A DNA stretch of 64,000 bases from Nipponacmea schrenckii (taxonomy: Eukaryota > Mollusca > Gastropoda > Lottiidae), in assembly GCA_030562195.1 (NCBI GenBank), contig JAUJPP010000007.1, positions 29,199,769-29,263,768 of the forward strand. The letters are read 5' to 3'. The number at the start of each line of letters is the position of its first letter. Position 1 is the stretch's first letter. Made by a program: the position numbers and the translations under genes. Shown here in pieces: positions 50,799 through 62,905 of the stretch. The notes below the pieces were generated by a model that saw only the letters and a program-made list of their open reading frames with translations, did not search any database and was not told the origin of the DNA.

Positions 50799-52963
50799 AA
50801 GAGCATGAATTAACCTTGTAAATTTACAAATGGAGCTCAGATAGATAAGACAATGAATTTTCTTATTCCTTACTTTTTAATGTATTTGAAACTTTTGATT
50901 TTATATGTAGTTCAAATTGTCTGGCAACCATTTGATAATTATCTAACACTAGCTAAGTGTCAGCCTTTAACAAGTTTGCCTGCAAGTTTTCTAGACATCT
51001 ACCACATTATCATGTACATTATTTTTAATTTTCAAACTACACAAGTGTTAAATGTAATGAATATTTCATTAGTTCATGGTAATTTGAGTTTAAATAAGAT
51101 TCATTAGCACATCAGTGTACAGAAACAAAGCTTATGCAAGTAGAAAGAGTCAGGCTTGGTTAGGATTCTAATATAGAATTTATCAGATAACTCATCTATA
51201 GGTAAAAAAAAACTAACTCAAGCTGATTCAGTATCATTCATTAACCTTTGACTTTAAAGTCACACACTAATTTTGATAATAACCAGACAAACATGACAAA
51301 CAACAGACAAAGACATTTATTTTACAAATGTAAATAAGCCATTTGTAACATTTTCTATATAAATTTATATCAAGGGCTGTAACTCTGTCTCATATGTTGA
51401 ATATAAAAAAAAATGAACACAATATCAAATCTTATCATATCTGTAAATATGTCGCAACTGGTAAATTAGATCATTCTTCAATAGAATAAAACCTCAACCA
51501 GGAAACTTAAAAAAGCTAAAATAAATGATCATCAATCAAAAAAATCTAGACCCAGGAAATGTATCTTAAATGAATATTTGATTACACTGAACCTTTGTTT
51601 TTACTTTAAAGATAGTCATTTATCATTGTTAATCTTACTCAATCAAACATCATTTATTTCAATTTAAAACAAAAACTTGTGATGGTTAAGGTTAGCTAAC
51701 TTCCGAGAAAATTTAGATTCTTTCTCTGAAGTGAAAGCGAATTAGCATCAGATGTTTGCAATGTTGTCCGGTTTTACTAGTGAACCCACCACAATAATAA
51801 CAAGTTAGTTCATATTTCCTCAAGGCATCTTAACAGCAATTTAACAATTTCATCACAAGATAAGCTGAAGAACCTATACGATATTCCGTCCTCTATATTT
51901 ATATTAAGAAATTAATTCGTGCTTCAACCCAGTTAATTAATTCCAGTCTAATACCCCATTGAAGACTAAATTGTGTTTTTCGGTCATTGATTTAAGAAGT
52001 TATATGAGATGTACCATCATGAACAAACGCCACAAGAGACTTGTTTCAGACAAGATATCATTCATTAATGAGGTCACATTGCCATTTTACTCCCAGAACA
52101 TACACGTTTACTTATGTTATGATTGGAATTTTCTTATTCTTTCTTAAATCGGGCAGAAAATTACCAAATCATTATGATCCATTAAAAACAGTAACAAGCT
52201 GTTACTAATCCAAGGATATATTTAGTAAAAACATAATCTGTCCATTTTATTTTTGGGCAATAATAATTAAAGGAAAAATTATCTATTACATTTTACAATA
52301 ATTGAAATCAGACTGCTCATATATATGTTTTCAATTGGACACTAACGTGCCAGTATATCTGTGTGAGAAAGCACAGATCAATTCTTCTGGCAATTGTATT
52401 AATATTCAGACTGAATCTTACTCATTTTTTGCTAATTTTTGCAGTAACCAAGAGAATATCAACAACAACTCTTATGTTCTAAACAACATTGTTGGTTCTT
52501 CTGACAGGAATAATTGATGCACAAAGCTCTTGCAATGTCTGTTCATATTTTCCAATGGGGTATGTAAATCAATCAGCAAATTTAAATAAAGTATAGACTA
52601 GATCACATTGGCATAGAATTAAGATAAGCTGGAATAATCTTCATGCTAATGCATGGAAATTGTTTTGACATTTGGAAACCTTGTAGACTTAACCGTTTTA
52701 TGGCGCCACACAATTTCTGATGACAATATAAAATATTCACAAGTATGTCTATATTACTGTCCTTTATTAATAATTTATTAAGTAAACTTAACTATTTCTA
52801 TATTCCACTATAAAACCATTTCAACATACCGTATCATGCCACTATGACATAAAACTCTTAACCTTTGTTTTGTCATGTGCCTATTATACAGGGCTGATGA
52901 GAAGAACTGATGGAACAATCCAAGTGGCAACTGATGGGCGGAGCAGTAAAATTGGGCTGATGT
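50799..52963. other. AT-rich non-coding DNA
   Basis: Small open frames (50853-51107, 51959-52147, 52302-52517) lack recognisable domains and splice context. No repeat boundary was seen. Confidence 0.5.
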
Positions 52964-53422
52964 TTTGCAACAATTGTCTGAGTTGTAACAATGGACTGAC
53001 TGATGAGTTGAAGCAATAGTCTGAGGAGTTGTAACAATGGACTGACTGAGGAGTTGCAGCAATGGTCTGAGGAGTTGTAACAAAAGTCTGAGTTGTAACA
53101 ATGGATAGAGTAGTGAAAACAATGGTCTGAGGAGTTGTGACAATGGCCTTAGGAGTTGTAACAATGCCTTAAGGTGTGGCATCATCTGTCTGAGAAGTTG
53201 TAACAATAGTCTGAGGAGTTTTAGCAATGGTCTGAGGGTTGCAACAGTGACCTGAGAAGTTTGTAACAATAGTCTGAGGCACTGCATCAATTGTCTGAGG
53301 AATTGTAACAATGGCCCAAGGTGTTGCAACAATGGTCTGAGTCATTGCATCAATTGTCTGAGGTGTTGTAACAATGATCTGAGGTTTTACAACAATGGTC
53401 TGTGGTGATGTAGCAATGATCT
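52964..53422. repeat. 21-bp minisatellite (period of seven codons)
   Basis: The repeating unit is aggagttgtaacaatggtct, about 21 bp, with several variants (cattgcatcaattgtct). Because the period is a multiple of three, several frames stay open. One minus-strand frame gives Leu-rich heptads (52808-53332) and another gives Thr/Pro-rich heptads of the type TPQTIVT. In the latter frame the array begins right after a gtaaaacaactcattttcag acceptor-like string (about 53421) and stays open to a TAA near 53165. A mucin-like exon is possible, but the repeat alone would also explain the open frame. Confidence 0.9.
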
Positions 53423-56400
53423 GAAAATGAGTTGTTTTACAGAGTTTAGAAATATCTTGTTGATATAAGCAAATTTTAGTTCTTAATGGTTGTTAAATAA
53501 GAAAACATATTTTGATGCCAAGACAATGATAAATTACACTCGAAAAGGTGAAATTCTATAATGTCATATTGCAGAAAAACAGTGATAATGTTAGGAATTA
53601 TGTACAATCAATACCATCAACCCTCTGATTTTCATTCTTAAAACCAACTGGCAACTTAATGGATTTCCCTCACCTCCCCAACAATGCAGGATATTGGTGT
53701 GTATAAATTACTAGATTAATGTAACTTTGAGGGGTTTTTACTATGTGAGGAAGCATTATTTATTCATCCCATGGTAATTTTGCTAGCACCTTAACTCTCT
53801 TAAATATAACACACAATCTTTCAAATTGACAAACCATCAAGTGAATACCAGATAGATTGTGTCATGCCCAAACACTTTAAAACACTTAGATGGTGTTTCT
53901 TGTCAATCTCAGTAAAGGTTTTACTACTATACTACTTTTATTCTTGATATTGCCATTCTTAGTACAGCTCTTTTTTTTAGCAGAATTGTCTTGCTTGTCT
54001 ACAGATTTTAAGCATAAGTTTACAGCTTTTTCAGATGATCAGTTACATAAATGAATTGAAAATTCATATCCTACTAATCTCCATTTGCTTAAGCACCATT
54101 GTGACCATTTACTCGGTGCTTCCAATGTTTGTTGAGTTCAACAGTCCATTGTCATGGAATCTATTTTTATTCGCTAGTAGACAGACTTCATCTCAGATGG
54201 TTCAACAATGAAAATCTTGTCTTCATATGTTTGGTTACGTCTAATGTCTAATATGGTGGTCAGAGGTTTGAATTTGGATGATATCTGAAAATCTGGTGAG
54301 CATGAATAAGTAAATTTCCCCGACATCCAGATTACAAAAATTCTGAATTTTATTTCTTATCTCCCCATGCAATCACAAAGGAACTGTCTGTTGATGTTTT
54401 GAGATTGTCAACTCCTGTTTCATTTTCAGCCCACATAGTTTATGATGTTATTCAAATGTCAAGCGTTACCATAATATTTTCAATGTTCAATAATTCAGAA
54501 GCAATATCAAGATCATCAAGATTAGAAATTTATCATTATGTACATATAAAAGACAGTTGTAAAAATGACAAAAAACAGATCGTGATACTGGTCACAATAT
54601 TTACAGCTCAATAGAGTTACACAATAAAGACAAAACACATAAAAACATTAAATATGAAATGTGAAAATGTTTGATATTTGAAATGAAATATGATAAGAAC
54701 CGGTGCCAGACATGTTTCAAATTTTTGACAGATCAAGTGATACATAATCTTGTTCATCTTTTTGTATAACACGAATCAATATAAATATAATACGTATATT
54801 CAGAATTCAAGACTTATCATTATTCAAATAAATATATTCAAGTGGGAGATTCAGTAAGATAAATAATACTGTTTCACATTTTGTTCTTGAATATTAAATT
54901 TAATTTGTTACGTCCCTAATCATGTTTTTTCTATCCGTATGGCTAATATTGTTGCATTTTATTTCATTAGAGCAATAAAAATCTACCAAAAACACACACA
55001 TGCTAATTTATAGTGTGAAATTTATTTGATCAGTTTTATGAAAATCATGCTGCTAAAGTCAATACTCAATATATTCATTTAGAAAACACCACTGAGAAAC
55101 CACTTAGACAATTTGATAAAAGGTCACTTTACTTTTAGTAAAATATTTAATTTTCATAATTATTAGATTGTGAGTTCGAATAACTACAATCCTTTAAAAC
55201 ATTCAAACATTCAAACTATTTCAAGAATTATGTATGATTTTCAATTCAAAATGCCTAATGGATGAATTTAACTAAAAGTCAGTGTAATCAAGGACTGGTA
55301 ACTAGGTACTAGTCTTATGGTGCTTTTTTGACCAGTCTTTAACAAAACTCTCAGATTACATTTAAATCATTCCTAATTGGTTTAAGAAGGATTCAAAAGC
55401 ATGTTTCTATCATCAATATACAACCATGGATCCATACAATGTTGGTGCAGCATGAATAATACAAGTCAAAACTATTTCTAATTGAGTCCTATCAGAACTT
55501 TCAGGATGATTTCATATCTTAACACTAATCTTAAATTCAACCCATATCCATTGACAATCTGATCTTCAATACTGGTATTTAGAAATTCATGTATATGACT
55601 TTACAATAGAAAAGTTGAAATCAAAGATTCCATGATATGGCAGGAAAATGCTATACTTTGAATAAGAATAAAATTTTTGGCAGAAAGCCATGTCTATCAT
55701 TCAGAAATCAAAGATTGATTCCGTCTAATAATCCGAATAGATCTTTAAGAACTGTTATGTAGTCAAATGAATACGCGAAATCGTACTGCTTCAGTACATC
55801 GTGATATTAATAGTCCCGGAATTATTTCGAGTGACTACATTCTTGACGTAATTCACATCACATCAAACTTAAAGAGAGTGATAGACATAAATGTAAAATA
55901 ATGGTGAAAACTTGGATTAATCAATCCTGACTCACAAGAGCTGTAATAAAGGCCGAAGTGAAGGGTTTCAAAGACTTGAGAAGTAATAAAAAGATGGTAG
56001 AAACTGTATTATGAAGTAGTGGAACTATTGTACAGTCTTGATAAGAAATGATAGTTTGATAGTTGTATAGTAACTGAAAGAAATGGTTGTATCAATTACT
56101 ATCAGTATTGACATATTTCGTGATAGAAATTAACGCTACAGAAATAGATTACAAGTGGCATTTTCAATTCTGATTAAGCAACCAAGTTTTATTAATTTAT
56201 CTGTATGAATCTTTCATACACAAACATACAAAATATGATGTTGCATTCTTAAGTATGAGTTTGAGAAAAAAAAAGTATATTCTGTGGTATTTTAGACTTT
56301 CCAGTGGCATTTCAATGCAGAAAAGAGGCTTGCCTGACGTCAGAGATCGTCTCCCTGAAACTTATTACAGCAAGGAAAACAGCTCTCAGTATTTGGTCAA

Positions 56401-57530
56401 GATGTTTTAACCTTCAGGGATTACAGAGACCCTACAACTGATAACTGAATGTCTGGTAAGATCTCAGTCAACTTGGCATCATTTATTGGTAGTCAGAGAA
56501 ACAGTCGGATCGTTAGCCAGGTCAATGAATTCATGATTTTTATCAGATAACCTCAATCTCAGCTGCCTGAAAACCAATAAATAAATCATATCCTGTATAT
56601 AACTAGATTAATCCCTTACATTATTTATTACATTACGGTATTACATTGTTTAAAGAAGAAATAGCTGCCACATACATTCAATAGAATATCAGAGTGTTTT
56701 CAATAAAAACCAGTACAAGATAGGTTTTTAAGGTTTTGAGAGGTAGCAAAACTTATGTTTTGTTAGTTTTCATCACTAGAAAAATACATGTAGGTTTAAT
56801 TTTTAGGTTTTGATTGTTGGAGAATATTTGATTTTTAAAGTCCTAAAAGCTGGAAAATTTTTTGTTTTGAAGGTTTGTTCAAGAGAGTTTATATAAGTTT
56901 CGTAACTGGAGTATTTTTCAGAATTGAAGAAATTTGGAATATGTCTGTCTATAATGCTGAAAAGAATTTAGTTCAAATGGGTGATCCTTAAAAGTTTTGT
57001 TGTTATTAAATGATGGTTCAAAGGTATAATTTGTGTTATAAAACATCAAAAGGTTACATATTGAGATCTTAAAGACAGTTCAGAAAGTATCATGTATCAC
57101 TTAATTCCGTGTCTATATACATAATCAAATAGAGACATGGCTGAGAATTGTCATCATTTATTTTCCCAGGAATATATGTAAATGATAGATGTAACTGATA
57201 GCTGTATTTGGTCATACTGTTACCATTTGACACAGACAAAAACAATGAATATTAATATGACATCAATAACTGGTTATCTTTACTGATTGAAAGATGAAAA
57301 TACCCTTATCCTGTAGATTTCTCAGTAATTGACATTATTTCTAAATGAAAGACTCTTTTAAGGTCATTTTTCTCATCTGCATTGTGTTCAGCAAAAAAAG
57401 GTTATCAATCAAGAACACATACTACACTTCACAGCAAAAACAATGTAAGGACATCTTTTATTTAAATATTTCGTTGCTACTGCCAAGTTCCAGATAAACA
57501 CAAACAATTCCCAAAACAAAATATCACACA
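53423..57530. other. AT-rich non-coding DNA
   Basis: No coding segment was supported. A small perfect inverted repeat (gtactg ctt cagtac, near 55784) and a ttgacgtaa half-site near 55844 lie in a slightly more CpG-rich patch at 55720-55870, without further evidence of a promoter. Confidence 0.45.
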
Positions 57531-57615
57531 CCCCAAAGACAGACAATTCCCCAAACAGACAATTCCCCAAACAGATTATTTTCCCGCCACCCCAAGGACA
57601 GACAATTCCCCAAAT
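57531..57615. repeat. Short C/A-rich tandem repeat
   Basis: acagacaattccccaa recurs four times with variable linkers (accccaagg, agattattttcccgcc). Confidence 0.85.
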
Positions 57616-58866
57616 TATACTTTAACAAACAAATAATTTATACATCTGTCATAAAAATTTTAATTTCTGAAACATAAACTATAATAAATTCGTCTGGTTT
57701 TCCAAAAGACAATTCTTTATGGGTTTAAATTGATAAACCAGATAAACATCAAAATTTCATGACTTGAAAATGCCCACTCTAGGGTTTATTTATTTGACAA
57801 GAATCCACTAGTCTGGTCGGACAAAGCCAAGCAGCTGGTGATTAATCTAGATACTGGTGATGAACAAAGGTTTTATGAACATTTTCAACACTTTGTTTAC
57901 AGTTTGGCAGAATCATTTAGTGAACATCAGCAAAATTATGCTGGTATTAGGGCAAGGATAAACATTGTGATCCTGAAGATTAGCATGGAAGTGAAAGTCT
58001 CATTAATGAACAAGTAATTGACATGGTGGTAACATCATGCAGGTGCAATTTTGGAAATTTTGCTCAGATTAGGCACAATGTTTAGAGAACTTTTTCAGCA
58101 TCTAAATCCAATGTGACTACTAAGAAATTGGAAAAGCTATGTGCTTGATAAAATTAAACGTCTTGAAGTCTCAGATAATTGTTCCATTCCAAGAGCATCA
58201 TGAAAATGGAACTTCACACCAAGAATCCTTTAATTAACTTGACAATAATGCCCATTAGATTTGAACTTATGAAAAACTATTTCTAGATTAATACTATTAC
58301 TATTGTACTCATCCATCATAACTATATTTTATCAGATTCAATACAGTTAGTACCACTATATTAAATCAGTCGTGAGGTGCTGACAGTATGTGACTGAGTA
58401 TCTTGTCAGTAGTTAAACTAGATTTTAGTACATAATCCATTAGATTTAGTATAAAACTTGTGCACAACCTGAGGTATTACAAACAATCGGTACTTAACAG
58501 GTACTATACTTCTCGCCGATTGGGCAAGATATTTTTTTCTAATTTCAGATCAGAACAGAAGAAAATCATCCAACAGAACCAGATCCCCATTTCTCAATAA
58601 TATATATCTTCCCCAAAATCAAATTTAAACAAGATGCTTTGTTGAGAGTTCGATTAAAAAAAAAAAAGACGAGTGATCAGCAAGTTTCTGACTATGACAT
58701 CACCATATCACTTTGTGAGTCATGTTAGTTATCATCGTCTTTTTTTAATACTTATCCTAGAGTCTTTAATTTTCTGTAGTCACAGTTTGCACTTGAATTT
58801 GTAAAATTAGGAGTGTCCCAAATGGTGGCAATAATGTATTCAAATGAAAACCATATAAAGATATAA
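57616..58866. other. AT-rich non-coding DNA
   Basis: No feature was recognised. Confidence 0.5.
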
Positions 58867-59133
58867 ACTGCGTTTCCACTATAATGCCAGCTTTTTAAAC
58901 TCTGTGAAAACACAAAAGCTGGCTTTTTCAGGTTCAGAAATAGAGGCGTACTAGTTAAATGCTTGCACCTGCAACATCGGTAGTCTTGTACTTTGCGAGC
59001 TGTCAATAATGTGCAGCTTTTTAGATCAAGACTAAAGTGGAACCAGATAAACTCTGTGGAAATGCGCAGCATGTTCAGCAATAAAGCTGGGGTTAAAGCC
59101 AGCTTTACTTCACAATTCCCATTGAAACGCAGT
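58867..59133. mobile_element. Possible 267-bp inverted-repeat element
   Basis: The left end ACTGCGTTTC is matched by the reverse complement of the right end GAAACGCAGT. Inward, gccagcttt on the left pairs with aaagctggc near the right end with an offset. The flanks are A/T-rich (taa and aaa), so a 2-3-bp target duplication cannot be confirmed. The 109-codon minus-strand frame at 58752-59081 overlaps it and is not gene-like. Confidence 0.5.
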
Positions 59134-59739
59134 AAATGTAGTTAGATAATAAGGTGAAACTGTTCAAAAAGCTTGTCAGCTTATCAAATTAAGCTATCAT
59201 CAACTTTACAAATGAAACAATTATTTATGGGTAGACAGAATTAATTTAGGACCTGCCATATACGTCTGATCACCAAAATAAAATTATTGATTGATGTCAG
59301 TTGTAATTTCTCAAGGCATCATTTAGGAAATAACCTTGGACCGACCAGACAAAAGATGGCTAAATCAGTATGTAGTCAGCTTCTAGTTGGTGTCATTTCT
59401 ATGATATTACTGTGTCAATAATAGCCATTTAGATCTTTCAACCAACTCTCCTGTAGTTTCAATAATAACTCTACGTCCAATTAGATATAATTTGTACCAT
59501 TTACAAATTGTCAACACTCAACACTGTATAAACTGAGCTTAGTAATGTATTTTCATACAGAACTCAAATGGAAAGGCCACAATCTACTTATCATCCTCTA
59601 CAAAAATTCTTTCTACTTGATAATAGTGAAGACAAAAACAATATGGAAATTATATGTACTTGATATGGAAAAGCATTAGGAAACCCATTTTACTGATACT
59701 TTAAAACAGGCTTCATCTTATTCCCAGGGCCGGAATATT

Positions 59740-59890
59740 AGACAGGACCATGTCCTTGTGAATGCACATGTACTTGTTTAATTTATGTATTTATATCTAT
59801 CAATTGTATTCCCCCATGTTAGACAGTACCATGTCCTTGTGTTTTAGGCTAATTCTGACTCATGTAAAATAAAAATGATTAATTATTAAT
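59740..59890 (+). mobile_element. 3'-end fragment of the same LINE family
   Basis: The segment agacaggaccatgtccttgt, then cacatgtacttg, then ttgtattcccccatg leads to agacagtaccatgtccttgt, ggctaattctgactcatgta and aaataaaaatgattaatt. This matches the terminal part of the LINE at 38319-41521 read on its sense strand, including the ATT-rich end. The agacag.accatgtccttg motif occurs twice here and once in the other copy. Confidence 0.8.
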
Positions 59891-59939
59891 CAATTACATA
59901 CTAGTGTAATATAACTTTCATTATCTTTAACAATGTGGA

Positions 59940-59998
59940 CCCCCCCCCTTCCCTCCTTTTTTTCATTTCCAGTAATGTGGATCATAGGCAATGTAAGT
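59940..59998 (+). other. 31-nt pyrimidine tract with a micro-exon-like arrangement
   Basis: Nine C, then ttccctcctttttttcattt and cc, form a 31-nt pure pyrimidine run ending in AG. Twenty nucleotides later comes GTAAGTAA. Acceptor, 20-nt insert and donor resemble a micro-exon on the plus strand, the opposite strand from the KChIP-like exon. Two of three frames are open through the 20 nt, but no host transcript is evident. Confidence 0.25.
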
Positions 59999-62824
59999 AA
60001 CATTAAACCCTTGTATATCACTTGACCACTATCACAATATCAGAAGTCAGGAACGTTTGCAGATTAAAGACTACCAAATACATTGAAAAAATAAAATGGA
60101 TTGCACTATAACATTTAGTAATCAAGTTGTCAATAATTCAATTTATTTACACATTTGATAAAATGTTCATCATTTATGTAAGGAAATATTACAAACGAAA
60201 TCAATCAAAACCGTGACATATGACAAAAGAATAAATTGGTAATATGAATATAATAAGGAATGTATTCAGAAGTGTATCAATTGCAATGTCAATATGATCT
60301 AGTAAATCGATGATTTAATGGAAACATTGTTTTTAAAAGCCTCTGATATCTGTTTAAATACTAGTATATTAATTGAAACATAACTGTATTATTAAGTTTG
60401 TATAATATGTAATAAGTATATGAAATAAAAGCAGTAAGCTTCCTGGACACTCTAAATGAGATAAATACATTAATAAATGCTTCTATTAAGAGAAAACATG
60501 AGTATATTTGTTTGAGTATGTTATTCAATTAATACATTGTTTTAATATCAATATTTTTTATACCATCAGATATGATAATTGTTTTGGGTTTTTGCAATAA
60601 CACAAACGGTCAATTTGAATCTAGTTTGATAAAACTCTGGTACGAAGGTTAAGGTGGCTGTGAATCTGCCAACAATTCTGCTGCACTTAAAAATGCTTTA
60701 CAGAACTGTCCTAATATGGCAACTGAGTCCAACAACTAAGTCTATGAAATCCAAAACCATGTTTTGATGATGATGTCTTGTAAGAGCAAAATATCTTGCC
60801 TTAAAGAAGGCTACACCTATGATATATAAAATCGGATCTATAAAATAGTCTATAAGAAAAAAAAAGAAATTCGTAATGATACTAAAGTTACTTTTACCTT
60901 TGAAAAATTGAATTTTTCTGTTTATGGCTGCAGCTAACATGATGAGAGATATGTGAAGTTCCAACACCAAACATAAACAACGGAATAAACAAGATCGAGA
61001 AATATAGTATTCTTGATAGTCCCTTGAAACCTGTTCACAACATATAACACAATAGGCAATGGGACCAATTCATATTATTAATTGAATTATTCCTTCAAAT
61101 TTGCTGTTCTTCTGGGACTAATTCTACCTGAAGTGCTTTTGAAGCTGTAACAAAGCACAATAACTGAATTGATGTGCTGGTCTCTGAGGAATTAAATGGC
61201 ATGCGATATTCTCATAGGTAGAGTTTGGTAAACCAACTGGGGGCTTTCCCCCTACTAATCATGTTATTAATTAATGAATTAAGTGAATATCAAACATAAG
61301 TTCAGGTTGGTCGATGTTATTTTTAAAATATTTACATTAAAAAAATAATCCAGCTTTCATTTTTGTCCTCATACTATTCAGCAAATACTTACATAATGTT
61401 TATCCCAAAAATTTGCCAAAAGATATGTGGTGCATCAACCTAACTTTGAAATCTACAACATTAATAGCTGCAGCAGGTGTCCCAAATGAAGAAGTTAATG
61501 CTCAAATTCCAAACTTGACCTAGCTGTAGGTATGTACTTTTCAACTCATACCTGCCTGTGCTTAAAATGTAGATATTATCTTTCAACTAAAACCATTATG
61601 TATATCTTTATTTCTTTGTCTTATGCTTTCTACCATAACAACAGTTAAATATTAACTAAGTTGATTATATAGAAGCAGTCATGGATATCCATAGAACAAA
61701 TATCCTGACAGAGACCTTCCGCAAGTTAACATTCAGAGATGTATCAACCGTGGATGGACTCAAGCATTCTTATTTTCAAGTTTGCTGTGAATGTGTTGAA
61801 TATCCCAAGAGCTGTGCCACATCAACTCTAGAATGTTCCAAATTTGGAATGAAAAAGATGAAAAACCAATAACTTTTGGATGGTATACATACATCTGCAC
61901 AGTGCAAGATTGGAAAAAAAGTTTCATAATTTCAATGCTTGCACTTTGCAAAAATAAAGTTGATAGAAAGGATATATAAAGATAAATAAACTAATGGAGA
62001 CCCAAGGTGAAATGTGAAACTATTTCTTTCTCCAAGAAAACATGTACAGGAATCTTCTAAGACATTCTTGAAGATCCAAGAACATATAATCAAAACATTC
62101 TTGGATACAGACTTGTAAAATTCAATTATTGTTAATGTCCATTTTATACATGCCATTTTAAAACCAAATTTGTTTATATCGAACTCATCATCATCATTTA
62201 CCCTAATTACATGTCATTTGGCACGGATGCAGTGGCCATATTTAACATTTTCAATTCACACCTATGCCTGGTTTTAATGCCAAATTTGTTATATTTACAT
62301 GCCATTTAGGCGCGGATGCATTCTTAGTATGTAACTAATATTTTAAAAATCTGCACTCTAATTAATAATATTAAATATCAATCTGTGATAGAATATCAAT
62401 TATCACCCTGTATATTATTGATAGTTATAAAGTAGAGTAGAATAACTGAAGGCCATGTCTCCAACATCATATTTATAATCTATTGTAATCATCTCTAATA
62501 TTTCATACATTGGGTCATAAGGCTTTAATTACCTCAGTGACTGAAATATTACCGTACTCAAGCAGGAGGCAATCTTACAGCATTTCTCTCTCATATTATC
62601 ATGTGGTATATATGATGAAACTTGATGCAATGTGAAACTCGTTCACTAAACATGGTGTTTCACAATCAGCATTGATCAGAAAGTATCTTGTGCCTCACCT
62701 TACTAGGCATATCGGGATTTTCAATAATGACAAAGTAAGGAATAGATAACTAACGTAAGAAAATCCCATGAGGATGAATGATGAGGTAAATACCCCTGCA
62801 TTTAAATAGAAGAATGCAAGTGGG
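59999..62824. other. AT-rich non-coding DNA
   Basis: No gene was supported. A weak duplicated motif (acatg.catttggcacggatgca and acatgccatttaggcgcggatgca) appears near 62210 and 62300. Confidence 0.45.
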
Positions 62825-62905
62825 AGGGGCTGACATGGTAAAGGCCTTTCTTTGTTTAAACGGGACAATAAACCAAGGCCCGTATGCTACAGGCTGGGCA
62901 CGTTA
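62825..62905 (+). mobile_element. SINE family 1, body fragment
   Basis: aggggctgacatggtaaagg, then gggacaataaaccaaggccc, then gctacaggctgggcacgtta match the body of the SINE read from its head side. Both ends are missing. The fragment is followed at once by a patch with the palindrome tgacgtca (62919-62926). Confidence 0.78.

Noticed and set aside
52808..53332. 174-codon Leu-rich minus-strand frame
   Set aside because: Produced by the 21-bp repeat; the LLQLLRP heptads reflect the array, and the non-repeat parts are not gene-like.
58752..59081. 109-codon minus-strand frame
   Set aside because: Overlaps an inverted-repeat element; no recognisable domain.
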